This document shows, piece by piece, positions 51,028 to 60,400 of a DNA stretch of 64,000 nucleotides. A model generated the notes under the pieces. It searched no databases. It was not told where the DNA came from and saw only the letters and a program-made list of their open reading frames with translations. The stretch lies in NCBI GenBank assembly GCA_964635055.1, contig CAZWMT010000034.1:1-64000 (forward strand), given 5' to 3'. A program made the position numbers and the translations under genes. Numbering within the stretch: position 1 is the stretch's first letter; every line of letters starts with the position of its first letter. Source of the stretch: JAEUJM01 sp964635055 (GTDB lineage: Bacteria > Actinomycetota > Acidimicrobiia > Acidimicrobiales > DATDAH01).

Positions 51028-51731
51028 CGCGCCTCTCCCGAGGTCCGGGTGGCCCAGTTGGCCACCGCGTCGGGCTTGCGCAGGTACAGCGGCTCGAGCT
51101 CCCACGGGTTGACGAACTCCTCGCGCAGGGCCTGGGCATGCGCCAGTTGCACCAGCGAGGTGGCGCTGGGGTGTGCCATCTCCTGGTCGGCGATGTGCAC
51201 CCGGCTGAGGCCCTCGAACGTGTCGGCGTAGCGGCGGGCGCCATCGCCCACCAGCAGGCAGTCCTCGCCGGCGGCGACGATCTCCGACGCCAGGTCCTCC
51301 GGGCTCCCCACCTGGTGGGGCGTCACCCGCTGCACCCCGGCGGGCACCGGGCGGTAGGACGCGTAGAACAGCTCGCCGCGGCGGGCATCGACCGCGGCGA
51401 CGATGAGGCGGGACGTGAGCCGCAGCGGGAAGGCCACCAGGTCGAGGCTGGGCACACCGATCATCGGCACCCGCAGCGCGTAGGCCAGGGCCTTCGCGGT
51501 CGCCACCCCCACCCGCAACCCGGTGAACAGGCCGGGACCCACGTCCACCGCCACCACGCCCAGCTCGTCGAGGCCGATGCCGGTCTGGCGGCGCAGGAAG
51601 TCGACCGCGGGCGCCAGCGTCTCGGCGTGGCGCCGGCCCCGGGCCACGCTCACCGAGCCCAGCACGCCCTCGTGGCCGCCGATGGCCACGCTGACCTGAT
51701 CGGTGGCGGTGTCGATGCCCAGGATCAGCAC
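51024..51731 (-). CDS. tsaB: t6A biosynthesis protein TsaB
   Basis: 235 residues, starting VLILGIDTATDQVSVAIG. It is the ASKHA-fold partner of TsaD, without catalytic activity: VAVDVGPGLFTGLRVGVATAK (about 62-82) is the diagnostic block. GTG 51731 shares 7 nt with the end of tsaE (GTGCTGA), which makes it translationally coupled and excludes the in-frame extension. Its stop overlaps rimI. Confidence 0.95.
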   Translation of the reverse strand: MLILGIDTATDQVSVAIGGHEGVLGSVSVARGRRHAETLAPAVDFLRRQTGIGLDELGVVAVDVGPGLFTGLRVGVATAKALAYALRVPMIGVPSLDLVAFPLRLTSRLIVAAVDARRGELFYASYRPVPAGVQRVTPHQVGSPEDLASEIVAAGEDCLLVGDGARRYADTFEGLSRVHIADQEMAHPSATSLVQLAHAQALREEFVNPWELEPLYLRKPDAVANWATRTSGEAR

Positions 51732-52207
51732 GGGCCCACCTCGTCGAGGGCTCGGCGCAGGGCGCCGGTTCGGGCCGCCCACGCCGGCCCCACCGCGGTG
51801 AAGGCGACGGTACGGTCGTCGTCGCCCTCGCCGAAGGTGAAGCGCACCTCGAGGTAGTCGGCCGGGAGCGCCCCCAGGATCGTGTCGCCCCACTCCACCA
51901 CCGTGGCGGCGTCGTCGTCGAGCAGCTCGCCGATGTCGAGGTCGGCCACCTCGTCCAGGCTGCCGAGGCGGTACACGTCGAGGTGGTGCAGCCGCAGCCG
52001 GCCCTCGTAGCGCTGCGCCAGCGTGAAGGTGGGGCTGGTGATGGGGTCGGTCACCCCCAGCGCGGCGCCGAGGCCCTGCGTGAACGCGGTCTTGCCCGCT
52101 CCCAGGTCGCCGGCCAGCACCAGCAGGTCGCCGGCCCGCACCAGCTCGGCGACGGCTCGGGCCACGGCGCGGGTGCCCGATGCGGAGGTGGTGGCGACCT
52201 CGATCAC
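51725..52207 (-). CDS. tsaE: t6A biosynthesis ATPase TsaE
   Basis: 160 residues. Walker A is LAGDLGAGKTAFTQGL (~33-48); SPTFTLAQRYEG and LHHLDVYRLGS are further family motifs. TsaE is the ATPase regulating the TsaB-TsaD complex. GTG 52207 has TAGCCT 6 nt upstream, the leaderless pattern, and is the first gene of the tsaE-tsaB-rimI-tsaD operon, with tight overlaps throughout. Confidence 0.95.
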   Translation of the reverse strand: MIEVATTSASGTRAVARAVAELVRAGDLLVLAGDLGAGKTAFTQGLGAALGVTDPITSPTFTLAQRYEGRLRLHHLDVYRLGSLDEVADLDIGELLDDDAATVVEWGDTILGALPADYLEVRFTFGEGDDDRTVAFTAVGPAWAARTGALRRALDEVGPC

Positions 52208-52213
52208 GCCCTC

Positions 52214-52219
52214 AGGCTA
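52214..52219 (-). promoter_or_regulatory. -10 box TAGCCT for leaderless tsaE operon
   Basis: TAGCCT on the minus strand ends 6 nt before GTG 52207; no Shine-Dalgarno. Confidence 0.55.
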
Positions 52220-52297
52220 GGAGGCGGGCGGACCCGCGCGCGTCGGTGGCCACCGGTCGTCGCGGGAGGGCACGCGCAGGGCTCCATCTCAGGTTCG

Positions 52298-52336
52298 TTG
52301 TCCATCTTTCGTCGCCTGGCGACGAAACATGGACAA
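52298..52336 (-). terminator. 39-nt hairpin between P1 peptidase and tsaE
   Basis: TTGTCCAT (52298-52305) pairs with ATGGACAA (52329-52336) and TTTCGTCGCC (52307-52316) with GGCGACGAAA (52318-52327), with a C/C mismatch and one unpaired T at the apex: 18 pairs. It lies 74 bp after the P1 peptidase stop on the minus strand. Likely terminator; its near-perfect symmetry could also suit a protein-binding palindrome. Confidence 0.55.
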
Positions 52337-52409
52337 TGAAGGCGCTATCTGGAGCGTGCCTCCGCCTGGGCCGTGGGCACCGATCTACACGGCTCGACCC
52401 TCTCGCCGG

Positions 52410-53267
52410 CTAGGCGGGCGGGAGGGCGCCGACAGCACGGACAGCCTGCTCGACGGTGGTCATGGCCAGCCACCGCACGTGGTCGACCTGGGCCTCGATC
52501 CGCGCCTCTTCGGGGCCCACCGAGGCGGCCACCACCGCATCGCCGTCGAAGCGGGTGTGCGCGGGCACCAGCGCCCGGGCCAGGCCGTCATGGGCCGACT
52601 GGGCCATCAGGTGGCACGCCACCTTGTCCAGTCGGGCATTGGTGGCCACCACACCGACGGTGGTGTTGGTGGCCAGACCCCCGCCGCCGGGCCGGGGCGC
52701 GACGTCACCGGTGTCGACCCAGCCCGAGGCGTTGACCGCCATGAGCGCGGCCACCACCAGGTCGCCCTGGCGCTGCACCGCGCCGCCCAGGCCCCCGGGC
52801 AGCGACGCGTCGGCGCCCCCCCACGTCCCGACCGTCGCCCCGGTGCCGGCGCCGACCGCGCCGAGGGCCAGGGGGCCCGCCGACGCGTCCAGGCACGCCG
52901 CGTAGCCCTGCTCGGCGCCGGGACGGGCACGGGCGTCGCCCACGCCGAGGTCGTAGAGCGACAGCCCCACCACGATGGGGACGTTCCCGTGGGCGGTGGG
53001 GAACCCGGTGCCCTGCTCCTCGCAGAAGCGCATCACGCCGTCGGCCGCCGCCAGCCCGAACGCCGATCCGCCGGAGAGGACCACGGCGTCCACCCGGTCG
53101 ACCAGCCGCTCGGGGGCCAGCAGCGCGGTTTCCCGGGTGGCCGGCGCACCGCCTCGCACCTCGCCCGACGCCACCGTGCCCTCGGGGAACAGCACCACCG
53201 TGCAGCCGGTGCGGCCGACGTGGTCGGTCCAGTGCCCGGCCCACACGCCCGGCAGATCGGTGATCAC
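52410..53267 (-). CDS. P1 family (DmpA-like) peptidase
   Basis: 285 residues from GTG 53267. VITDLPGVWAGHWTD at the start, LSGGSAFGLAAADGV, and TNTTVGVVATNARLDK, with the expected self-cleavage site in the TNTTVG segment that makes the N-terminal Thr/Ser nucleophile of the beta chain, fit the P1/DmpA family of N-terminal-nucleophile aminopeptidases. It is shorter than characterised members (about 330-370 residues). The -10-like TAGGTT 7 nt before the GTG supports this start over a longer, Arg-rich extension. Confidence 0.87.
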   Translation of the reverse strand: MITDLPGVWAGHWTDHVGRTGCTVVLFPEGTVASGEVRGGAPATRETALLAPERLVDRVDAVVLSGGSAFGLAAADGVMRFCEEQGTGFPTAHGNVPIVVGLSLYDLGVGDARARPGAEQGYAACLDASAGPLALGAVGAGTGATVGTWGGADASLPGGLGGAVQRQGDLVVAALMAVNASGWVDTGDVAPRPGGGGLATNTTVGVVATNARLDKVACHLMAQSAHDGLARALVPAHTRFDGDAVVAASVGPEEARIEAQVDHVRWLAMTTVEQAVRAVGALPPA

Positions 53268-53274
53268 GCCCCGC

Positions 53275-53280
53275 AACCTA
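53275..53280 (-). promoter_or_regulatory. -10 box TAGGTT for leaderless P1 peptidase gene
   Basis: TAGGTT on the minus strand ends 7 nt before GTG 53267. No Shine-Dalgarno is present. Confidence 0.5.
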
Positions 53281-53772
53281 TGCCCGGGCACACCGAGGCG
53301 CCGACGTCGGTCGAACCGGCGCCTGATCTCGGCGCCGGCCGGCCTGTCGTGGACGATGGTTCCAGAAGGAGCGAACCACCGGCGACGGGTTGGTTGGTCT
53401 CGTCTGGTGCTGCCGTCCGATCCGCCGCGGCGCGAGTGTCCTCGAACTCGAGGCAACATCCCCCGGAATCCGGGCGCCGTTCAGGCGGTCCCAGAACCCC
53501 GGGCTTGCCTTGCGGGTTACGGCGATCGCCGCTGCGCTGGCGCCCTCGCTGCCCGACCTCGTGCCGTGCGTTGAGCGGCGCGTCGAGCGCACTACAACGC
53601 GAAGAGGGCCGGCCGCGACGCAACAGTCCACAGGCCTCCGCCGCACCGCCGACCGGTCACGCCCGCCGTCCTCCGGCAGCCGGCGGGCCCCGAGGTCCGG
53701 TGCCGGATCTGGCGGCCACCGACCGGCTCGGAGCCTCAGGTCGGGCGGATCAGGTCTCCGGAACGGGTGGGT
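53281..53772. other. 492-bp stretch without a supported gene
   Basis: Between the P1 peptidase promoter and the end of alr. Several frames are open here but their products are Arg/Pro/Ser-rich and match nothing I know. A short inverted repeat TGGTTC/GAACCA (53357-53362 and 53373-53378) is visible. It may be a decayed gene or simply spacer. Confidence 0.4.
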
Positions 53773-54915
53773 TCACGTCGAGGCGCCCCGGTACACGCGG
53801 GGCACCCGGGGGCCGATGCCGCACACCACCTCGTAGCCGATGGTGTCGAGGCGCTCGCCCCAGTCGTTGGCGGTGATCGTCTCGCCGCCCTGGGTGCCGA
53901 TCAGCACCACGTCGTCGTCCACGGCCACGGCGTCGTCGCCGCAGTCGATCATGAACTGGTCCATGGTCACCACACCCACGATCGGGCGCTGCCGGCCCCC
54001 CACCAGCACCTCGCCACCCACCGCCGACAGGCGCCGGGGCACGCCGTCGGCGTAGCCCAGGGGAACGGTCGCCACGGTGGCGTCGTGGTCGAACTCGTGG
54101 CGCAGGCCGTACGACACCCGCTCGCCCGCACTCACCCGCTTCACGTGGGTGATCCGGGCGTGCAGCGACAAGGCCGGCCGCAGGTCGGCCACCCCGGCGA
54201 GCGTGGGCGACGGGTCGATGCCGTAGACGGCGATCCCGGCCCGCACCAGGTCGAACCGGGCCTCGGGCACGACGAGCGCGGCGGCCGAGTTCGCCGCGTG
54301 CAGCATCGGGGGGCGCAGGCCGGCGCCGGCCAGCTCTTCGACCGCGGCCCGGAAGCGGGCCAGCTGCTCGGTGGTGAACGGATGGTCGGGCTCGTCGGCC
54401 ACCGCGCAATGGGTCCACAAGGCGTCGAGCCGCAGCACCGGGTCGGCGTCGATGGCGCCGGCCAGGGCCGGCACGTCTCCGGGTTGCGCACCGACCCGGT
54501 TCATGCCGGTGTTCACCTTGAGGTGCACACCTGCGGTCGCACCGGCCGCACGGGCCGCCTCGGCGAGGGCGGTGATGCCCGGCATCGTGTACACGGCGGG
54601 CGTGAGCCCCTGGGCCACCACCGTTCCCATCTCCTCGGGACGGGGCTCGGACAGCACCAGCACGGGGGCATCGATGCCCGCGGCGCGAAGCTCGACCCCC
54701 TCGTCGACCAGGGCGACCGCCAGCCACTCGGCGCCGGCACGCAGGGCCGCCCGCGCCACCGGCACCGCACCGTGGCCGTAGCCGCCGGCCTTCACCACCG
54801 CGCACAGGCGCGCCGGCGCCACCAGCCCGACCAGCAACGCCACGTTGTGGGCCACGGCGTCGAGGTCCACCTCGGCCCACGCCGGCCGGCCGCCGGGCGC
54901 ACGGGTGGGTGTCAT
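53773..54915 (-). CDS. alr: alanine racemase
   Basis: 380 residues converting L- to D-alanine for peptidoglycan. N-terminal AWAEVDLDAVAHNVALL and the PLP-Lys block VVKAGGYGHGA; family usually reads VVKADAYGHGA, so Asp-Ala is Gly-Gly while Lys stays. The C-terminal catalytic Tyr is in RVSYGLRHEF, and the substrate-binding segment is VVTMDQFMIDCG. ATG 54915 fits family length; the preceding in-frame residues are low-complexity. It is followed upstream by the CBS protein gene. In many actinobacteria, alr precedes tsaE as here, but here a peptidase gene lies between. Confidence 0.95.
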   Translation of the reverse strand: MTPTRAPGGRPAWAEVDLDAVAHNVALLVGLVAPARLCAVVKAGGYGHGAVPVARAALRAGAEWLAVALVDEGVELRAAGIDAPVLVLSEPRPEEMGTVVAQGLTPAVYTMPGITALAEAARAAGATAGVHLKVNTGMNRVGAQPGDVPALAGAIDADPVLRLDALWTHCAVADEPDHPFTTEQLARFRAAVEELAGAGLRPPMLHAANSAAALVVPEARFDLVRAGIAVYGIDPSPTLAGVADLRPALSLHARITHVKRVSAGERVSYGLRHEFDHDATVATVPLGYADGVPRRLSAVGGEVLVGGRQRPIVGVVTMDQFMIDCGDDAVAVDDDVVLIGTQGGETITANDWGERLDTIGYEVVCGIGPRVPRVYRGAST

Positions 54916-54949
54916 CGGGCCGGAGCGCCCCGGTTCGGGCGACCCGGGG

Positions 54950-55453
54950 TCAGGCGTCGGTCGCCCCCGGTGCGCTGCCGCCGCCGGCGCCGTGGACGAT
55001 GGCCCGCAGCACGTCGCCACGGGCGATGATGCCCACCAGGTGCCCGTCCTCGACCACCGGCAGGCGGGAGGCGTCGTGGTCGTGCATCAGGGTGGCCGCG
55101 ACCTCGACGGTGTCGTCGGGACCGCAGGTGACGGGCTCGTCGTCCATCACCTCGGCCACCACGGCACCCACGGCCTTCATGAAGTCCTCTTCGAACTCCT
55201 TGCGCCACGACGGCAGCTCGATGTAGGCCCCGAACAGGCTGATCACGGTGGGGGCGTGCACCTGGGCGTCCTGGACGATCAGGTCGCCGGTGGAGAGGAC
55301 CCCGACCACGGCGCCGTCGGCGTCGACGACCGGCGCGGCGTCGACGCCTTTGTCGACCAGGACGCCCATGGCCGTCTCGATGGTCTGGTCGGGGGCGACG
55401 GTGACCACGTCGGTGGTCATCACGTCGCGTACGGGCAGGTCCTGGGTCAACAT
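54950..55453 (-). CDS. CBS-domain pair protein
   Basis: 167 residues with two CBS motifs: VRDVMTTDVVTVAPDQTIET (8-27) with APVVDADGAVVGVLSTGDLI, and VAEVMDDEPVTCGPDDTVEV with RLPVVEDGHLVGIIARGDVL. Such Bateman modules bind adenine nucleotides and sense energy status; here there is no attached enzyme. A ~50-residue linker lies between them. It is located between nnrD and alr on the same strand, 34 bp before alr, probably one transcript. Confidence 0.93.
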   Translation of the reverse strand: MLTQDLPVRDVMTTDVVTVAPDQTIETAMGVLVDKGVDAAPVVDADGAVVGVLSTGDLIVQDAQVHAPTVISLFGAYIELPSWRKEFEEDFMKAVGAVVAEVMDDEPVTCGPDDTVEVAATLMHDHDASRLPVVEDGHLVGIIARGDVLRAIVHGAGGGSAPGATDA

Positions 55454-55493
55454 CGCGGGTCCCTGTGGAGTTGGGCGTCGTGGGTTTCGGGCG

Positions 55494-56861
55494 TTACTGC
55501 GCGCCGGGCGAGGTGATCAGCGAGATCGCCTCGGGCAGCCGGTCGACCAGGTCGCCGGCCACCAGGCCTCGCCGCCAGCCTAGGGTGCCGGCGACGCCGT
55601 GGATGAATGCGCCGGCGGCCGCGGCGCGGAAGGGGTCGAGCCCTGACGCGCACAGTGCCCCGATCACCCCGGCCAGCACGTCGCCGGTGCCGGCGGTGGC
55701 CAGCCGGCTGTCGCCGGTGGTGGTGACGAGCACGTCGCCAGCGGGATCGGCGACGACGGTGGTGTGGCCCTTCAGGAGCACCACCGCGCCCGACGCGGTG
55801 GCGAGCGACCGCACCGCGTCGATGCGGTCCGGTCCGATGGCACGGTCGATCAGGCGCTCGAACTCCCCGTCGTGGGGCGTGAGCACGACCGGGTCCCGGC
55901 GGGTCGCCAGCAGCGGGACGGCCCGAGCGCCCAGGGTGGCGAGGCCGTCGCCGTCCAGCACCACGGGCTGGGCCAGCTTGCGCAGCAGGTGGCGCACGCC
56001 GGCGGTGACCTCGTCGCTGCGACCCAGCCCGGGGCCCACGACGAACGCACCGAAGCGGTGGGCGTCGTGGACCAGATCGAGGGTCCACACCTCTGCCGGC
56101 AAGGGGTGGCCCACGGCCTCGGTGGGCCGCAGCGGGTCGTCGGGCACGCCGGGCGAGCTCAGGCGCACGTAGCCGGCCCCGGCCCGCTGCGCCGCCCGGG
56201 CAGCCAGGTGGGCGGCCCCGGTCATGCCCGGCGAGCCTGCGATCAGCCAGACCGCCCGCTGCCACTTGTGGGCGTCGAGGGCCAGTTGCGGCAGCCACGA
56301 GGCCACGTCTGCCGCCTCGACCTGGTGGGCGGTGGCCGACGACACGTCGAGGCCGATGTCGACGACCCGCACCTCGCCGGCGAGGCGGGGACCGTCGTGG
56401 AGGAGCAGGCCGGGCTTGAGCGCCGCGAACGTCACCGTGCGCTCGGCGCGCAGCACCCGGCCCGCGGCCACGCCCGTGTCGCCGTCGACGCCGGACGGGA
56501 TGTCGACCGCCAGCACCCGCGCCCCGCCGGTGTCGGGTGCGTCGTAGGCGCCCCGGAAGCCGGTGCCGTAGGCCGCGTCGATCACCAGGTCGGCGACCGG
56601 CAGGAGCGGCGGCGCCAGGTCGGCAGGCACGACGTCGACCCGCACGCCCCGACGGGCGAGGATGGCGGCCGCGGCCCGGCCGTCGTTGCCGTTGTTCCCC
56701 TTGCCGGCCAGCACCACCACCCGCCGGCCGTAGGTGCCGCCCAAGAGCTCCACCGCGGCGTGCGCCACCGCGGCGCCGGCCCGCCCGATGAGCACGTCGA
56801 CCGGCTCGGGCGCGGCGGCGTCGATCGCCCCCATCTCCGCGGGCGTGACGACGGGGATCAC
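55494..56861 (-). CDS. nnrD: bifunctional NAD(P)HX epimerase / ADP-dependent dehydratase
   Basis: 455 residues with both repair activities for hydrated NAD(P)H. Residues ~1-200 are the YjeF_N epimerase (GKGNNGNDGRAAAAIL) and ~210-455 the carbohydrate-kinase-like dehydratase (GPGLGRSDEVTAG, VLTPHDGEFERL and GTGDVLAGVIGAL). GTG 56861. This gene fusion is common in bacteria. It lies 37 bp downstream of acpS, as in actinobacteria. Confidence 0.96.
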   Translation of the reverse strand: MIPVVTPAEMGAIDAAAPEPVDVLIGRAGAAVAHAAVELLGGTYGRRVVVLAGKGNNGNDGRAAAAILARRGVRVDVVPADLAPPLLPVADLVIDAAYGTGFRGAYDAPDTGGARVLAVDIPSGVDGDTGVAAGRVLRAERTVTFAALKPGLLLHDGPRLAGEVRVVDIGLDVSSATAHQVEAADVASWLPQLALDAHKWQRAVWLIAGSPGMTGAAHLAARAAQRAGAGYVRLSSPGVPDDPLRPTEAVGHPLPAEVWTLDLVHDAHRFGAFVVGPGLGRSDEVTAGVRHLLRKLAQPVVLDGDGLATLGARAVPLLATRRDPVVLTPHDGEFERLIDRAIGPDRIDAVRSLATASGAVVLLKGHTTVVADPAGDVLVTTTGDSRLATAGTGDVLAGVIGALCASGLDPFRAAAAGAFIHGVAGTLGWRRGLVAGDLVDRLPEAISLITSPGAQ

Positions 56862-56898
56862 GCCGTCGGCTCCGGCGCGACCGCCGTGTGGGGGGGCA

Positions 56899-57267
56899 TC
56901 ACAGGGCCACCGCGATGGCGTGGGCCGAGGTGTGCGAGTGCGTCAGGGTCAACAGCCAGCGCGACACGCCCCTCTCGGCCGCCAGCGATGCGGCCCGGCC
57001 GTGCAGCGCCACCGCTGGTGCTCCCGAGTCGTCGTCGCGCACCACCTCGATGTCGGTGAACTCGCAGGCGCCCAGGCCCACCCCCAGCGCCTTCATCACC
57101 GCCTCCTTGGCTGCGAACCGGGCCGCGTAGCGCTCGGTGGGGTCGTTGCGGCGCTCGGCGTAGTCCTGCTCGGCGGCGCTGAACAGGCGCGGCACCAGGC
57201 CCGGCGTGCGAGCGAGCGCCTCGCGGAAGCGGTCGAGGTCGACCAGGTCGGTGCCGATCCCGATCAC
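56899..57267 (-). CDS. acpS: holo-[acyl-carrier-protein] synthase
   Basis: 122 residues. VIGIGTDLVDLDRF at the start and FAAKEAVMKALG hold the Asp and Glu that bind Mg2+/CoA. It transfers 4'-phosphopantetheine from CoA to Ser of acyl carrier protein. GTG 57267 is chosen because it begins at the conserved first strand; the longer frame to 57393 adds 42 residues containing repeated PTVLR segments, and is doubtful. Confidence 0.93.
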   Translation of the reverse strand: MIGIGTDLVDLDRFREALARTPGLVPRLFSAAEQDYAERRNDPTERYAARFAAKEAVMKALGVGLGACEFTDIEVVRDDDSGAPAVALHGRAASLAAERGVSRWLLTLTHSHTSAHAIAVAL

Positions 57268-57306
57268 CGGTCGATCACGGGCGACCACACGGGGCCACCG
57301 GGCTCG

Positions 57307-57423
57307 GCGCAGGACGGTCGGCACGGACGGCGCCGCCACCAGGTGCAGCGCGGCCACCGAGCGCAGGACGGTCGGCCGCGTCAGCACGGCCACCAGGGTG
57401 CGGCGCCGTGCGCAGGGTCGGCC
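57307..57423. repeat. short direct repeats upstream of acpS
   Basis: A 16-bp GCGCAGGACGGTCGGC occurs at 57307-57322 and 57361-57376 (54 bp apart), with a partial third copy near 57410-57423. They lie between acpS and the GlmS-like gene. Role unknown. Confidence 0.5.
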
Positions 57424-57447
57424 GGGCCGGCGGGGTCACGAGTGCCG

Positions 57448-60400
57448 CTACCGCCAGCGCTCGGCCAGGTCGGTGACCGGCTCGGTGAGCAGGGTGATCA
57501 CGTCGAGGTCGCCCAGCAGGTCTTCACGGAAGGTCGGCTCGGTCTCGGTGACGGTGTCGCGCAGGGCGGCGAACCGGCCGCGATAGCCCTGCAGCACGCC
57601 ACGCACGGTTGCCACCGGCAGTCGCTCGGCGAAGCGGACGTGCAACAGGGTGAGCCCCGTGGCCTGGTTGTCCTTCAGCTCGGGGACGATCACGAGCGTG
57701 CGGCCGTCGCTGCGGCCGCGGGCCACCAGCACCTCGCGGTCGGTGGCCACCCGGTTCTTGGTTCCCCGCAGCACCGGGCTGCGGTCGGTGCGCGAGGTGA
57801 GCTCGCGCGCGATGCCGCCCCGGTCGACCACCACCGCGGTGGCCTCGCCGGTGTCGACCCGGCCGTCGATGCGGTAGCGGGTGAAGCCCGTCACCTCCAG
57901 CACCGCGGCGTCGAGGTCGGCCAGGGTGCGCAGCGAGCGGTAGCTGAGACGGTCGCGGGCGGCGCCTGCGTCGAGCACGGCCCGCACCAGTGGCGCGGCC
58001 AGCAGCGTCTCGTCCGACCGGGAGATGCCGACGGTGACCGTCTTGGCCTGGTGCTTGATGGCGTCGATGGGCCGGGTGAGCTCTTCGATGGCCCGTCCCA
58101 GCGCCGAGGCCAGGTCCTCGACCACCACGCTGGGCGTGCCCACCTTGCCGTTCTCGAGTTGGTAGAGGTCGAGGGGCGTGATGCCCAGCGCGTAGCGGAA
58201 CATCGAGGTCACCCGGACCGCGCTGCTGGCCTCGAGGTGGCCGTCGTACTCGCCGGCCCGCAGGCCGTCGAAGAACTGGCCGGCCAACGGCACCAGGGTG
58301 GGCTCGAGGTGGGACAACAGGCGCTCGGCGTCGGCCGCCGCCACCGCGTGGGCGACCGCGCCCTCGATCGCGGCGCGGGCCTCGCGCAGCGGCCGGGCCT
58401 GGGCGTCGATGGCCAGCGCCGCCTCGTAGCCGAACAGGTGGCCCGCCATGGCCGCCAGCACGAAGGCCAGCCGGGGGTGGGTGACGGGCACGGTCAGCGC
58501 CTGCAGCGCCGCCGCGAACCGGCCCTCACCCTCGGTGGCGATCACCACCGGCGCGGCCTTGTGGGCCCGGTAGATCGCCACCTCCTTGGCCACGTCGTCG
58601 GCGTTGGAGCCCTCGAGGCCGGCGGCGCACACCAGGATCAGCGGCTCGGAGGACAGGTCGATGTGCTTCTTGTCCTCGGTGCTGTCGCAGGCGATGGACT
58701 TGTAGCAGAGCTCGGACAGCTTGATCCGGATCTCGCTGGCCGCCACCCGGTTGGCCCCGTTGCCCACGATGGCCCAGTAGCGACGGTGGGGGGCCAGTTG
58801 CTGGGCGGCTTGGGCGATGGCGGGGCGGGTGGCGATGGTGGCCTCGAGGGCCTCGGGCAGGTCGCGCAGCGCGGCCAGCAGGGCCTGGCGGTCGGGGGCC
58901 GGGTCGAGCCCGAACGCGTCCGACAGCGCCACGGTCAGCAGGAAGCCGGCCGCGATCTGGGCGTAGAAGGCCTTGGTGGAGGCCACGCTCATCTCCACGT
59001 CGCGACCGTCCGACGTGTAGAGCACCCCGTCGACCTTGTCGGTCAGGTCGCTGTTGCGGCGGTTGACGATGGCGATCACCCGGGCGCCCCGGGCCCGCAC
59101 CACGTCGACCGTGCGATTGGTGTCGGTGGTGGTGCCCGACTGGCNNNNNNNNNNCGCCGGGTCGAGCGTGATGATGTCGTCGAAGGCCATGGCCACCACC
59201 AGCGTGTCGGACATGTCGGGGCGCATGGCGAAGCCGGAGAGCTCGGTGGCCAGCACCGCGTCGACCCGTACTGCCGTGTCGGCGAGGGCGGCGTCGAGGG
59301 CGACGGCCAGGCTCTGGCCCGCCACGGCCGCGGTGCCCTGGCCGGTGACCACGATCCGTGTGATCGTGCCGTCGGCGATGGCGGCGCGCAGGTCGTCGGG
59401 CAGCGTGTCGGGCCCCAGCACCACCCGCAGCGAGCCGCCGTCGTCGACCAGCTTGCCCCGCAGCGTCTTGCGGAACGAGGTGGGGGCCTCGGTGATCTCC
59501 TTCAGGAGGAAGTGGGGGTAGGTGCCGCGGTCGATGTCGCGCGTCGTGATCTGCGCGGTGGCCAGGTCGTCGTCGGTGACCGGCAGCACCGTGCCGTCGT
59601 AGGCCTGGCGGTGGATGCCCTCGAGGGTGCCCGCCCTGGCGCCGTCGAGTACGACGATCTGGCCCCGGCTGGCGGTGGGGTTCTCGGGGTTGGCCGGCGT
59701 CTCGCCGTCCATCCGCAGGTAGGTGGCTGTCTCCTCCACCACGCCGTAGGGCTCGCTGGCCACGATGTAGGTGTCCTCGGCCAGGCCCACGTAGAGCGCC
59801 TGGCCGCTGCCCCGCAGGGCGAGGTGCAGCGACTCGGGAGCCACCGCGGCGCTGGCGGCGATGGCCACCGAACCCTCCATCGACGCCACCGCGGCCCGGA
59901 AGGCCGAGTCGAGGCCCTCGCCGACCGCCACCCGGCGCGACACCAGGGTGGGGATCACCTTGGCGTCGGTGGTGATCTCGGGGGCCAGCACCAGGCCGTG
60001 GGCCGACTTGAGGTCGGCGAAGTTGTCGACGTCGCCGTTGAGCGCGGCGGTGACGTACGGGCCCGAGACGCGGCCTTCCTCGTCGGAGTTCAACGGGTGG
60101 GCGTTGGCCTCGGAGATGATGCCCACACTGGCCCAGCGGGTGTGGCCGAGCACCAGGGCGTGGGCCCCGTCGGCCGCCAGGGCCAGGTGGAGCAGGTCGT
60201 CGGCCTCGATGGCCGCCCGGAGCGCGGCGGTGTTGTCGCCCAGCTCGCCGATCTCGGCGGCCGCCTTGTAGACGAAGCTGAGTGCCGGGGCGCCGTCGTC
60301 ACCATCGGCTGCGGCGCCCACCGCCGACCGCACCGCCAGCGACTCGAAGAGACGATCACCGTCGCGCTCGCCCAGCAGGCCTGAGATGGCCGGCGCGGTG

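Noticed and set aside
53264..53836. Open frames in the gap between the P1 peptidase and alr
   Set aside because: Arg/Pro/Ser-rich products without motifs or ribosome-binding sites, and several frames are open at once, as expected in GC-rich DNA.
57268..57393. 42-residue N-terminal extension of acpS
   Set aside because: The conserved AcpS start is at GTG 57267; the extension contains repeated PTVLR and is likely translated noise.
56734..60384. Very long open frame on the plus strand opposite nnrD, acpS and the GlmS-like gene
   Set aside because: It is a mirror of the third-codon GC bias; the minus strand has clear conserved domains, while this frame gives His/Gly/Val-rich sequence without motifs.
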